DNA of 64,000 nt, from NCBI GenBank assembly GCA_026770025.1, contig JAMXDE010000007.1, forward strand, positions 1,984,001 through 2,048,000, written 5' to 3'. Below are positions 47,601-58,300 of this stretch, piece after piece. Position numbers and translations under genes: made by a program. The notes under the pieces were generated by a model. The model worked only from the letters and a program-made list of their open reading frames with translations, had not been told where the DNA came from and made no database searches. The DNA is from Craspedostauros australis. Taxonomy: Eukaryota > Bacillariophyta > Bacillariophyceae > Mastogloiales > Achnanthaceae. The number at the start of each line of letters is the position of its first letter. Within the stretch, counting starts at the first letter, position 1.

Positions 47601-49010
47601 CGTCGCAAGCGCCGACCTGACGGATCCATCAAGAAGCACAAGGCCAGGTTCTGCGTTCGAGGCGACCTTGTGGACGAAACAGAATCCACTCTTGCTCCTG
47701 TGGTCGCTTGGCCGTCGGTCCGCGTCTTCCTAATCACCGCAATTCTCCTTGGATGGGTCACTGTGTCAATCGACTTTGTCAGCGCCTTCGTCCAAGCCGC
47801 CATCCATCGAGACATCTACATCCACCTACCTCGGGGCTTTCGGTCAACCAACGGACCCAACGTATGTCTCAAGCTCCGAAAGAGCCTATATGGCTTGACA
47901 GTGGCCCCTCGGCTCTGGCATGAGCACCTACTGCGAGCACTAACAGCTGAAGGGTTCAAGGCCAGCGAGCAGGACCCCTGTCTGTTCTTGCGCCCTGGGA
48001 TGATGCTGGCACTATATGTGGACGACGCAGGCATTGCAGCACCACACGAGAAGGACATCGACGATTTCATCCAGTCAATGACCAGACGCGGCTTCGAGTT
48101 GACCAAGGAAGGAACGTTCAACGAGTTCCTTGGAATCAAACTGGATAAGAACCGCGACGGATCGATCCACATGTCTCAGCAAGGACTGATCGATAAGATT
48201 ATCGCGGCAACTGGAATGGAAGCGTGCAACCCAAACTGGATTCCTGCTACCAAAGCAGCTCTCGGTAGTGATCCGGATGGAGAAGCGATGAAGGAATCTT
48301 GGAACTATCGGTCTATCATCGGTATGCTGCTGTACTTGGCAACCAACACAAGGCCAGACATTGCGTTTGCTGTGTCCCAAGCAGCACGCTTCAGCCACTC
48401 TCCCAAGCAATCCCACGCCAGGGCGCTTAAGACCATCGTGCGGTACCTTGCGCGAACCAAGGCACAAGGCACCATCATCCAGCCATCTGGCAAGCTGGAC
48501 CTGCAATGCTACGTCGATGCTGATTTTGCTGGGCTACATCATCGAGAGCCCGACGATAATCCTACATCAGTCAAGTCGCGTACTGGATACATCATTATCC
48601 TTGGAGGATGTCCTCTAATCTGGCGGTCCAAGCTGCAGACCGAGATAGCTCTCTCTACAACTGAGGCCGAATATGCTGCGCTATCAATGGCAATGCGAGC
48701 CCTCATTCCACTACAACAGCTCATTCGGGAGGTCGCCGCCCGCACCGGACTCAAGCAGGAGTTGCTCACGCATCTCCAGTGCACCGTGTTTGAAGACAAC
48801 AACGCGTGTATCTCACTCGCAACGAAGCATCACATCACAAATCGCACCAAGCACTTTCTTGTGAAGTGGCATTTCTTCTGGTACTGGGTGAAGGAGGGCT
48901 TCATCAAGATCCAGCGCGTGGCATCCGCAGAACAAATCGCCGACATCTTTACCAAGGGCTCAGTGCGGGAGATATTTGAGTCTCTTCGCAAATTGCTCAT
49001 GGGATGGTAA
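41640..49010 (+). CDS. Gag-pol polyprotein of the Copia element
   Basis: One open frame of 2456 residues. In order: a gag region with Gln/Glu-rich coiled N terminus, a CCHC zinc knuckle (about 457-470), a segment with strongly hydrophobic stretches (about 576-634) followed by a very basic region (about 635-830), an aspartic protease (around 858), an integrase with zinc-binding head (around 1010) and catalytic core (about 1095-1210), a long acidic and Gln-rich spacer (about 1370-1930), reverse transcriptase (from about 1937, with the YVDD box near 2126) and RNase H to the end. Typical Copia polyproteins have about 1300-1500 residues, so the hydrophobic/basic region and the spacer account for the excess. 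It looks whole. Confidence 0.95.
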   Translation: MADDQPEATVTQGGATTTQAEVAATQAATLEQLSQMQARLLAQQQQLNEASQVLQERLANLTEREEAHERLLQTEVSGVNTSQEIFELGRTAAETERELANRPTKPVMGNIVKVGKNWFPFTGGKPKADWSGLVDEPNTYLYVLQKRSTASGADVKSQPDMEKGLEPKFHRQSDLQAFQRDFMSELKARGLDTISYLKEPSDPEDTTSVVAHPYRFNQKTIMEEATEMASHFDEYDRRNNVTACRFLLNSLQPSLKDDILARVHPDQREDFVILWMELIEDLRTTTFDKYDRIKQNIRRRTPKTYAGENIKKFADDTRKDAQVLEDAGQYDHALTADILTKFLSAGGSGTSGERYRFGLHSKLGNLKEVLIQIGCCTKAEKDRRILKDRLHWRDVCNLATDLYKQELHAGQWHAASYLRNRKNSNAGYFLSGENGGIEIDESTALALMQNGGKTPIICHNCGEPGHVKANCPNLKKGAGSNHSSKGKKGSNNAKKGSSNTSWRSVPPSKGEPHQKVVRSSTFKWCAKCKRWLTSHGTSEHRSDFKDKNKNKSETAANTVTFDSTEWHVYKVTEESPSGWFQIIQAYLGPLALLIGAFPLFIPLLIQVLIFAIMHGWETASIAAWMVTATYLARKHHDMPRHPDGPVPKPRWQRRCEAYWEKKGRRRDRAQPKDWINFHRRAPIRLRHHRSRFDPPVSAMHASTNMHPRARAAGLRRRSHRVIGLENNPNKHRFRSTAFSNPRPRANSISHGARFGTRAVPIRRHEVQGPSKKKHRNQRQRMMVFDAPAPAQRQRLTEKQTSRLAQILSTYFKPEDAPPSNSVCTHDGPSSITSFSAVRHSSDELANVLPAKMICDVIWDSGSTVCISHDKSDFVSEPRRPIGNQAKKLTGLFGGRSDHLVGTVEWGIQDTRGNIRRLKFPAYYVPRSNAKIISTSVFERMYPGELQYVNGRWKVQGREGEINIKINPKNKLPTSKAYNMKSLTEHIPHALNATITTVSSANRNLSEPQKELLRWHQRLGHNDMRKIQHLFRSGTLAHTEAARKLQASASRLATLPKCAACQFGKQVCRSSPGHLHRPVRDREGAIKFGNLRPGQLVSVDHFEGGGKGRLFSGYGKGSDDEMYGAGIVFVDHASGFIFAEPVLSTSSQDMIRAKEKFESMCRDLGIVVQQYQSDNGRAFTSSDYADHLRNFRQSHRYAGRGAHHHNGIAERSIRTVVSSARTMMLHATLHWPELDVVPLWPMAIRHSAFIFNRLPNLANGLSPFDILARIRFPQKHFHNLHVWGCPTYVLDHRVGDGKKIPKWKARSDRFVHVGLSEKHSSTVPLVLNLKTGSITPQFHVVFDDWFATVPSDPSNLPNYNSDQWRNLFGDTEYKFPFDEEDLERLEQQDQETEEQDSHDQDLNRQLAEQANADHRPSEPLPVELGPELPPSPSDTAPAPDEVSAPPTAQPTSAATDAPREGQNNMEKANLRDSVPPSRREATHDDRGDDNDNIPLPSDDQDTMDHDRPSVETPDASSAKAQPETSPIASNPAPQQRERRRRNRQQQPVRRSARIEARRSNPRKRAPPQRLEYSQMGGMAQAFVCQPIHQTSPSIDAVTAAHLSSSILSAIELLKGANGSNSPITEPLHSIEEAAIHMTTSMSELEKLKQDSCGRINPHIAQVDSNARARLTAAEEAACDMIRTALSTLALYDSPDNHFRWQIADMSETIYAVHGRLLQQDWSDNDDIDEGGDRIMVHMVVQDDGRDPDRRDNQQEEEFALPQDLQNEIDQLANPLTALHIIEHYGLDAYSTNFDFDELRDWWTQVAAGHNIDPPEGLPRVSPNGEENSQSNASRSSDNPDSNMPDSAEQDTSDHDPDDVEQCLWIDSIPQLADPSMTACDTNGAEEYAFLTMNEDGESNPSGRSISGSEAVFLMSNGHLELSEGPSSFKASPTDPDTLSFDEAMKDEDREKWMEAAKKEVTDLVSKGTWVEVSKAEAVGKIAPGTWVFRRKRRPDGSIKKHKARFCVRGDLVDETESTLAPVVAWPSVRVFLITAILLGWVTVSIDFVSAFVQAAIHRDIYIHLPRGFRSTNGPNVCLKLRKSLYGLTVAPRLWHEHLLRALTAEGFKASEQDPCLFLRPGMMLALYVDDAGIAAPHEKDIDDFIQSMTRRGFELTKEGTFNEFLGIKLDKNRDGSIHMSQQGLIDKIIAATGMEACNPNWIPATKAALGSDPDGEAMKESWNYRSIIGMLLYLATNTRPDIAFAVSQAARFSHSPKQSHARALKTIVRYLARTKAQGTIIQPSGKLDLQCYVDADFAGLHHREPDDNPTSVKSRTGYIIILGGCPLIWRSKLQTEIALSTTEAEYAALSMAMRALIPLQQLIREVAARTGLKQELLTHLQCTVFEDNNACISLATKHHITNRTKHFLVKWHFFWYWVKEGFIKIQRVASAEQIADIFTKGSVREIFESLRKLLMGW

Positions 49011-49068
49011 ACGGTGAGATGGTTTGAAGAAGAAGAGGTTTTTCACGATACGGGTCCCATTGCTTGTC

Positions 49069-49077
49069 GAGAGGGAG
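49069..49077 (+). other. Polypurine tract of the Copia element
   Basis: GAGAGGGAG lies immediately before the right LTR, the expected place for the plus-strand primer. Confidence 0.75.
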
Positions 49078-49820
49078 AGTTGCAATATACCATGATGTCA
49101 CTGAAAAATTGCTGAAAATTGGTATTTTCCCTTCATGTCCCCATTGACCGGTGACCGAATTGTCTGTACTACCACCAGTACACACGATTGAGCAACAAAT
49201 GGACAGGCACTCTACCTCCAAAAGAGACTACATATGTGAAGGCATCTGTCTGCAAGAATACAAGTGCATGGCTCATCCTGCATGCACAGTTGATGCTTCT
49301 CACTTGCCTCTTTGCCATGTGTTCCAAGATTACATATGTATGAAACTGACATCTTCCATGCAGGATGTGCCGGTCTTGGATCAAAAGCAAGACTATCCTG
49401 CAAAATTGGAACAAGACTAAGACATGGAACACTCGCACCTTCACCCCAACAATTGGAGAATCAGCTCTCAAACCTGCCAAGAGCGATGAAGCATCGTGGT
49501 TTCATCGCCTGGGGATTGTGGAGCAATTTTTCAAATGTACAAGACCATGAACAGCGACAACCAACAGCAGAGCAGTGTGATGACCAGCCCATCTCGTTTT
49601 CCTCTCCAACCTTCAACCACAACAATCTTACAAAACTCAAGCTTTACAACCACCAAATCAACTCAAAACACATTCTCAATCGTCTCATCTACGTTCGTGG
49701 TCACACTACGTTTAACCGCGCTGACGTTGGCAGTTTCACTTCCCCTTTTGACCTGCCAAAGTCCGACACTGGAAGGCAAAGCCGGACACAACCGGACTTC
49801 ATTTGCCCTCTATTCTCGCT
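49078..49820 (+). repeat. Right LTR of the Copia element
   Basis: 743 bp, identical to the left LTR over its full length by direct reading, followed by the second CCTCC target copy. Confidence 0.95.
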
Positions 49821-49825
49821 CCTCC

Positions 49826-52142
49826 ATTCCTTTCCAACACCCACCACCTACAGTTGACAAGCAAATTGTTGACCGAAACCGTCACAACTGCACCTTCCGC
49901 TTGGACAGCACGATTCCATGCGCGTCTGTGCGTCTCTAATGCCTTGAGGGAGGGTGCCCAATCGTTGCTATTGCTATTTTAACCCGTGCAAACCAAGCAC
50001 GAGGGGGGGATGGTGTGTTGGTGATATGTCGTATGCGACACCGTACAGATTCACATGCGACATACATACGCCATGCGGACTTCGTGGCATCACATGTTCA
50101 TGATGTGCAGGGAATGTGAATGTGCAGGGAATGTGCATGTGCAGGGAATGTGCATGTGCAGGGAATGTGCATGTGCAGGGAATGCCAAGTCAATGTGTGT
50201 GCACGGGCAGTGTATGCACAACGCCTGTACATTGTTGGTGCAAACAATGAGACACGAACATTTGTGGCGCACGCGCTTCGAGAAGGGGTATTTTCGTGGT
50301 TATTGTGGAAGTAGTGCAGGATGTGTCGATGTGCATGTGCACTGACGCAGAGCAACATCATCGTGCAGAATGGTGCATCGGCCTGCCAGTCATCCAAGGT
50401 GAGAAAGCGTCCTAACAACACGCGCCATGCATCGAACGTGTGTCAGAATCAGACAGCGCCACACATGAACAGTCGTCGACAGACAACGTCACTCCTCCTC
50501 ATCCGGATTCGCCTGTTTGGTGGTGTATGCGTGCCGACATCCGCACTGTTGTGGGGTAGAGAAGGATTGTGCGACACCAACAGCAGGGAATGCAAATACA
50601 TGGAATACCTGGGATGTACAGGTGCATGCAGGACAGTATCGAAGAAGTAGTCGCATTCCCATACATCGGTGCCACAGCACCTGTGCGGTTCGCGCGAATG
50701 CTTCAACTTGTTATGTTTGGATCCACCAGATGTGGCCACAACTTAACAGCCAATGGCCGTGCGTTACAGCGCTATCTGATGAAGAGTGATGACGTCGCGA
50801 ATACCTCCGTTGCTGGTGCTGCGTCCGCGCACGACCTACGTCAGATGACGTTCATGACATGCATGCGGATGGGGGTGACACGGCCGTTGATGTAGTTCAT
50901 TGACATCGTGTCACATTGGTGATGTCAGAGCACGTGGGTGTCACACATGACATGAGTGTGGTGGCCGCTCCCCACAATCACACCAAAATCACAGCAGTTC
51001 CCAACCATGCAGGGAAGTCAGTCGATGTGGCAGAGCCCTGGGCGACTGACATCCCAGAGCGACGGCATATCGTCATCTGTGCAATGTCAAGTGACGTCAA
51101 TGCCGGAGAGAGGTGCGACCACATCAAGTCGAGGAATGACGTCTGCCTCGCATGTCGAGTGTCATCATCGCCATCATACTTGTATGCGCGAATGCAATGT
51201 GACACCATCACATGGAAATACGAGTGAGATTGTGATGACGCGATGGAGACTCTGCGTGTCTCGTCGCCAAAGAGGGGCATGTGGCGCAGACGCGTGAATC
51301 CATGATTACAGAATGGGGACCGTGATAACATGCCACTACTGATGGTCTTGTCTCACGCATCATCGCTGTTGCGCCCATAGGAATCATGCCATAGCATACT
51401 GATTGTAACAACGCAGTGTCACTTTGGATCCCGCAACGACGAGGTACCTTGCCAAAACAACTAGCTTTACTAGAAAATTGCAATCCTGAGTGTACTACTA
51501 CATGTGCATGTGCTGGATCCACTGTGGTGTACGCCTGCGAGAGATGGCCTGCTGGTACAAACATCTACCATGACCAACGTACACATTCCAAAAACAAGTG
51601 ACTATGCCAGTTGGCGTTCCTTGACGGACCCCTGTCGTTATTGAATCCTTCCTGAATGCGAGCGATGTTGCCGTTGATGCAAAGCAAGATGGCACCTTCT
51701 AATCAGATGTGAAGCTCGCCGTCTCCGCCATCTAACGCGAGACTTCGAATGGCGGACCCATTGCTTGTGTTGACACGAAGAACAGCTAATGATTTGCACC
51801 AGAACATAGAAACGGCATCCAGCACAGACGTGGCGGCTGCCGGGGGTGGCGTCACGACTACAGTATGCAGTGGGTTGTCCACGCTGACGTCAACAGAAGA
51901 AAGGAAATAAATAATCTTAAAACAGGCTCAGGTTCACAACACAAGTTCAATGACACCACATCACAGCCGCTTCAGTGCAGCGTTTGCAATGGCGCATCGA
52001 CGGTGTCGCTGTCACGGTTGATGTGCCAGGCTTCAAGTTGTACTAGTTGTTGGCCTCTCAGTTTTCACCAATGTGTATCCATCCAAGAGGATGGGTTGGG
52101 ACCATCAAACTCTCACAAAACCCAAAAAGGACCTTTGGAGCC
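49826..52142. other. Gene-poor region between the Copia element and the DDE transposase
   Basis: About 2.3 kb without a recognisable gene. It contains a 17-bp minisatellite (50103-50186) and many scattered TGACATC/GATGTCA-like short palindromic words. The last few hundred bases should carry the left end and promoter of the transposase element, but I could not identify terminal inverted repeats. Confidence 0.5.
50103..50186. repeat. 17-bp minisatellite, five copies
   Basis: Units ATGTGCAGGGAATGTG(A/C) start at 50103, 50120, 50137, 50154 and 50171; the last is cut short. The copies are almost identical, so the array is young or kept uniform. Confidence 0.9.
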
Positions 52143-53195
52143 ATGGCAGATCAACTCCCTCCTTATGCACTCCCAGTTGGAACCTTCGACTGGTTGGGCT
52201 GGTCCATTATTGGCATCAACACTGGGTTTGATGACATCCAACGACATGCCAACGCAACGGACAATCAACGAATCTTCCACTCGTTTTTTGGCACTTCAGG
52301 GACAGTGATACACACGCTGTGGAATGAAATTGGAGCAGCAGGACTATTTCGGCATGACTTATGCCCAAAGCACCTGATGTGGGCTGCAGCGTTTCTAAAA
52401 CAGTACGCCACGGAAACCATTTTGTCATCGTGGTTGAGGACAAATCGCACCACTCTCCGCAAATGGGTCTGGATCGTGTTGGACATCATAGCCCGAGTCA
52501 AGCACAATGTGGTAAGTTGTCGAATGCGATCCTAAATGTTTCTTTCATGTTCCATTCACTTCAATAAGCGAACCACTAACAGAACGCCAATTGCTTCCTC
52601 ATTGTTGCAGATTCACTGGCCCAATCGGTTTCGTGAAGCGTCGCCAGAGGACAAAGCGCTTGTCACTGTTGACGGAGTTGACATGCGAATTCAAGAGCCC
52701 CAACCGTTCACAGAGGGATGGTTTTCGCCAAAATTCTCGGGCCCAGGCGTTCGGTATGAGATCGCCCTGTCAATTACTGGTGGTGACATCGTGTGGACCA
52801 ATGGACCCTTTCCTTGTGGCATGTGGAATGACATCAGCATCTTTCGGTTTGGTTTAAAGAACCAGTTGACTGACGGCGAAGTTGTTGTCGCCGACAAAGG
52901 TTACGTCGGGGATGAACGCGTTTTGGGTCCCAAGTACATCACTGACAAAATACTCCGTGCGAGACACGAAACTGTTAACCGACGCATCAAGCACTGGGCC
53001 TGCCTGAGAAATGTGTGGCGACACGATCCTGACAAAAACGTTCTTGCCTTTGCCTCTGTTGCCACCATTACGCAAATTGAGCTCGTTGGAGGTTCTCCTC
53101 TCTTCGACCCCGTTCCAGTAGTTGAACGAAAGCTGACTCGGATGAGATTGCGTGAGAGACTATTGGAGGAACTGAATAGCGTAATGGAGGAGTAA
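52143..53195 (+). CDS. PIF/Harbinger-like DDE transposase, two exons
   Basis: Exons 52143-52511 and 52611-53195 join through a 99-bp GTAAGT...CAG intron to give 317 residues. Transposases of this family cut and paste DNA transposons. The N-terminal exon is helical and ends with a likely DNA-binding segment (TNRTTLRKWVW). The catalytic triad fits D144 (VTVDGVDMRIQEP), D197 (CGMWNDISIFR) and E243 (RHETVNRRIKHW); a conserved DKGYVGDE lies between the last two. The stretch KFSGPGVRYEIALSITGGDI followed by VWTNGPFPCG is familiar from a large transposase family in diatoms. The frame is uninterrupted, so the gene may be functional, but no terminal repeats or 3-bp target copies were found. Upstream in-frame ATGs exist; 52143 has the good context GCCATGG. 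Confidence 0.9.
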
Positions 53196-55316
53196 GCCAA
53201 TCACAACCGGACTATCTAAGTAGCGATAATTGACGTAGAACACTAACTAACACACAGAGCTTCTCTCTGACATTGTCGATTGCTTTATGATGCAGTTGCT
53301 TCGACTGTGCCATGGCGCAATATATTTATGTGCCTGGACGTGATGGTTTCGGAACCGCGGTAGGAAACATGCTGGTGACACGCGGAGGTGGCCGAAGCGG
53401 CAACAGAGAGGGTCAGCATGGTGGACATCGCAGGTCAACACCACCAGAAAAAAGCAAGCCACGCCAGCATGGAAAAATGCCGACAGCAACGCCAAAACGC
53501 ACCAGATCCGGAACTCCGCCGAAATAGAAACGAAGATAACCTGCAGGAGGGCCAAAGGAGAAAGGCAAGTAACTGAACAGGAACGAAGATCCCAGTGCGG
53601 AGAAGAGTTCAATGCAAAGCAGACTGGATGGAAAGGCAAGCAACATGAAATAGGAATACGCACAAGGCAAGCAAGTCGACTGCACACACGTGCCAATGTG
53701 GGGCATGCACGAAACAGAGGGGACAAGTGCGAACACGCTATGTCAACAATGCAGACAAGTGCAGTTGGTGTGTCTCGACATGTGGCGTTATGTGGCGTGG
53801 CGTGGCGTTGCGTCGTGTGTGATGCAGTGTGATGTGCCGTTGTGTGATGGTGTGTGATGGTGTGTGATGGTGTGTTGAGTGGAGTTGCGTGCCGTCGTGT
53901 GTGATGTTGTGTGATGCAGTGGGATGCAGTGTGATGCAGTGTGATGTGACGGTGTGTGGTGGTGTGTGATGGTGTGTGGTGGTGTGTGATGGTATGTGAT
54001 GGTATGTGATGGTATGTGATGGTATGTGATGGTATGTGATGGTGTGTGATGGTATGTGATGTCGTGTGATGTGGTGTGATTTTGTGGGTGTGTGATTTTG
54101 TGTGGTGTTGTGTTGCATTGGGTTGCATGGTGCCATGTTCTGTGGTGCACGTGTGGAAACACGAAACGCGGGGCGAGGACGAAACCCAAACCGACACCGA
54201 TACGGAGGGTGCAAAACGAGACAAGGCAGGAGAACATGGCGACGAAGAGGCGACAGAAAACACAAGACACACACCTGTGTGTTGGAAGCGAAAGACCTGC
54301 CCGTGTGCGTCACAGCAGGACCGTCGATACTACCGGAGTGGGGGCTATTTGACGACAACATTTCGGTCATATCAGTCAAAACTCGGGGAAGCAATCCGTG
54401 AACAAATGCAGAAAATACGCTCTTTTTTTTTCAGGGCGCCAATTTCCCCTGCTCCCTGTAGAATGAACAGTGGGAGGGAAATCAAACCGCCAAACACACG
54501 CAATCCAACCTCCCACACACAAATGTGAATGCGAAACACACACAAGCGTCGACTGCAAGGTACAAGAACAGACACAAGAGACGGCACGGAAGGCGCCAAT
54601 CCGTGGAGAGAGGACAGACATGAGCAAGACCAAGAGGGAACAGAGTACTCGTACAGCAGACCAGAACCTGCAGAAGAGGCGCCAACACCACTCCTGCCCA
54701 TGCCCATAGCTCGTGGAGTGGCGCCACCAACGGCGATGACAGCAACAGGAACAGCAAACAGGAGCGGCCAGAGTTCATTGACAGCGACAGTGGCAAACCA
54801 GCAGCAACTGTCACACTCGTATAATACGATACACATTGCCATCAAAGACGACGTTGGAAGGTCCTCGTCACCGTTGCTGTCACAGCTCGAATCCAGAGGA
54901 ATAGAGTTGGCAACCACACAGGATTGCTCCTCCATACATATTATACATCTATTCTACCATACGATCGGCTCGTAAGAGGAGACGCATAACTTCGAGAGCA
55001 CTGTTGCTGCCACTCTGCTGCTGCCGCCTTCCGAGCTCTCCTCAGCCTGCTGGCAAAGCACGAGGAGACCTTGGACGTGCACTTCTCGTGCCTGCAGCCG
55101 AGAGCACAGTCCAGCGGACAGAGAGCTGAAGACAACAACAACCGCTACCGAGGCGGCAACAGCAACCCAGATCCATAAGGACATAATCTCACAAAACAAG
55201 CAAACAAGCAACCAAACAAAACGAGACAAACATCCATCCATCCAGAAGTTTATTCATAACTCTATCCGTCGAGCCATTACATTACTCAGTTGGTTGACCC
55301 CACCAGCAATCGAACC
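53196..55316. other. Repeat-rich intergenic region right of the transposase
   Basis: About 2.1 kb without a supported gene. The core is a GTGTGATGG-type minisatellite. The part from about 54470 to 55316 should include the promoter and leader of the PH-like gene. Open frames on both strands here have repetitive or random-looking translations. Confidence 0.55.
53820..54085. repeat. 10-bp minisatellite (TGTGATGGTA type)
   Basis: Many copies of a 10-bp unit TGTGATGG(TG/TA) with variants; the most regular run is 53990-54060. Because 10 is not a multiple of 3 and the unit has no stop on the complementary strand, all three minus-strand frames stay open and read His/Thr/Ser-rich periodic peptides. 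Confidence 0.9.
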
Positions 55317-58300
55317 ATGAACACAAACCCAGAAATCCGAACCATGACGTCCATCACGACATCGACGACACCATCCTCGTCACCGGCATCAAGAACGAGC
55401 GGCAGCTTCGCCACGACCAACGACGAGAACAAGTACCCGCCGGTTCACCCCCGCAAAGCCACCACCGTGAGCCCCACCACGACCAGTCCAAGCAGTGGCA
55501 ATAGCAACACCGATCACAATGCCGATGGCAACATCAACAACAACATCAGCAACAGTGGCAAAACCAATGGTCTTCAGAAGAATGACACCACGAGCGGCCA
55601 CCGGTATCCAAATGGCCCATCATCGTTTGCGACAGGAGCACGAGGATCACCATCGTCCATCACCAACCAAGGCAGTTGGATGCCCAACCCAAATTCAAAT
55701 TTGAATTCGGGATTTTCGTCGAGCATGCAGATCATCGATTTACCACCTCCGTCGCCAACAACAGCGACAGCGATAGCAACAAAGTCAGCGTCTGCTTCAC
55801 CCACGGTCACGACAAATATAGCGAATATGGCGAAGGGACCAGTCCCACCAACGGGTGCAACGACCAAGCAGACCATTGAAACAGGCGGCGTCGTTGCGCA
55901 GAACTCCCGTCATCTTGCCACATCTCCGGCTATCCCGATCGAGGAGCCAGAGCAACCGCAGCAATCCGGCCATGTGCAGCTTCACCTGCAGCCTCGTCTG
56001 CAAATGCACCTGCAACCACACCAACTTTGCTTTTCCCGAAGCACCGCAAGCAGCATCGCATCATCGCAATCCGGATCGCAGCAATCTGATTCTGTTACAA
56101 ACAGTCATGGTCGTTCACGTACAGCGTTTTTGGCGCAAATCGCGCCACGGAGGGACATCAACAGCAACATGAGCAAAACCAGCGAACAGGTCGGCGCCAA
56201 AGGTACGTGATTCATGCATCATTGGGGGAACTTTGAATCACGATCCCACGAACAAGACTCACCCGGCTCATTTTTGTCCTTCCTTTTGTTGTTCGGTTGC
56301 GTGTGCGCCATGTGCTTTGTACCTGTACATACGCGTCCTACTGGACCGTGGTCGGCTGGCACGGTACGACATTGTACACACGGCGTGGTGCGTTGGGTTT
56401 TTGCATGTGCACGCTACGTGTGCCGCCGGCGCCCGCGCTCTGCCCGCGAATTTTTTTGTGTTGAACAACAACACGTGCACACGCGCCTGCCCCTTCACGC
56501 GCACAAACCGGAAAAACGAACGGGCGTGCGGCTCTGTTGCCTTTTTCGAATGCTCTCTGGCTGTTCGACTCTCTTGGGTTCAACGTCCACGCACCCGCGC
56601 TCCACTTGTCTTCTGTCCATGCTCCTGCTGCTATACCACGCCAACGCTACTGCATTGGTGCGCTGCCTGCTCTACCAATACAAACCAATACTCTCCTCGT
56701 TCTTTCACCCATCAACCAACCTCCACAGGAGCATCAACACCGGCATCAGCGGAAGCACCAACGACGATACCAACAGCCCCAACGGCCTCGCATTCATCTG
56801 TGCCTCCAGCAGTTCTTCCCAAACCGACGCCAAACCCATCGTCGACATCTCTTTCGCGTTCAGGAACACCTCCGCGACCGAAGCTACAGCAACAGCAACA
56901 ACAGCAACAGAATTTGAGGTCAATAGAACAAGGAGAAGCTTTACCAACAGCGTCATCAACATTATCGCCATCGCCTCCATCTTCATCGACAACCGCAACA
57001 GCAACAGCAACTGGCACATCACCAAAGGCCAGGGGCATCGCATCATCCACACCACCCAGAGCGCTACCACGCAACCCCAGAGATACAGGCTTCAACTTCG
57101 GACAAAGTACCAGCAGCGCCATCCTCGGCAACAGCGGCAACTTCAACGGTATCAACCACGGCAGAACACCAACGAGGGCCAGGCTCCAAAGGCAAGCCAT
57201 TATCGCATCCAACAACGCAGCCAACAAACACAACTTGAAAGTGCCACACATCAGCACAATCACCAACGACCACCCTGCACAAATGCGCGATCCGCACCCA
57301 CACACACTCCTCAACCAAGCTTCGGTTCCTGTCTCGTCCGGCACCGTCAAACCCAGCACAGTGATGGCCGACACAACGGACGAATGGCAGCGCATGGCTC
57401 AGCAACGTCAGCAACAACAACAGCAGCAGCATCTGCCGACCTCCAGCAACGTTCAGAGCAGTATCCAGAGCGGCATGAGCAACGGCAACAACAGCTTCGG
57501 GACACCCTCGCAGGCTTCACTGGTTGGAAATATGCCGAGGCGGAATTCGGCCGACCCAGACGATCAGGAGCAAGCGCTCTTTGAGCAGCGATTGTGTGAG
57601 GATGCCTACGGTGTGGCTGTTCGAAAGATCAATCACAACGGCAAATCCAACCTGCGCTACGTCAAGTGCTGCTGGATGGACGCCTACGAGCTTGAGCATG
57701 ACATGCATTCCACGACGCGTTCCGTCAGCTCCCGCGTCAGCAGGAGCGGCTTCACCACCTTCTCCAGGAGGTCGGTTCAGAGAGATCGCTCCGAGACGGA
57801 ATCCCTGTCCAACCGAGACTACCTCAACAGCAACAAGGCAGGCAAAAAGAAGGTCCTCACCTGGGGGAAGAAGAAGGATGTGCGCATGCCGGTGGAACGA
57901 TTCGTCTGCGTCCGCAAGGGCAAGACCACCGAACGCGCACGACGCAACACCTGTCCAGCATCCCGCATCCTCTCTCTCATCACCGACGATCCAGCCCACG
58001 CATCGCTCGACATTGAGGCACCCACCAAGGTGGACCGCGACAAGTTCGCGCGTGCTTTTGCAAGGTTCCTCGATGTCCCCATGGAAGGTGATGATATGCG
58101 GTCGGTTCGTTCCGATGGAACGCCATCACATCCCATGCTCAGAGGTACGTATGATACCACATGTATTCATTTGTTCGTTTGCATTCATGCGTACATGTTT
58201 TATTCGTCTGTGTTTGTATAGCCCGAATGTTTGAGAGGAAACAGGCACGAAAAATCCCAGAAACCGTGGACGACTCCGCAGCTCAACAGCAGCAACATGC

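Larger units (their letters stand above)
40389..49820 (+). mobile_element. Copia-type (Ty1/Copia) LTR retrotransposon, looks whole, very recent
   Basis: The 9432-bp element is bounded by two 743-bp LTRs with no difference between them that I can find, so insertion is recent. A 5-bp target duplication CCTCC flanks it (40384-40388 and 49821-49825). The LTR ends are AG...CT rather than the usual TG...CA. A primer-binding site follows the left LTR and a polypurine tract precedes the right one. One uninterrupted frame encodes gag, protease, integrase, reverse transcriptase and RNase H in Copia order. The polyprotein is much longer than typical. It sits in a gene-poor island between an unknown gene and a DDE transposase. 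Confidence 0.96.

Noticed and set aside
53247-54394. Minus-strand frames rich in His, Thr, Ser and Ile
   Set aside because: They are produced by the 10-bp minisatellite, which is open in every reverse frame.
54372-54975. Overlapping frames on both strands (187 and 148 residues) before the PH-like gene
   Set aside because: No domain, random composition, and position fits promoter and leader.
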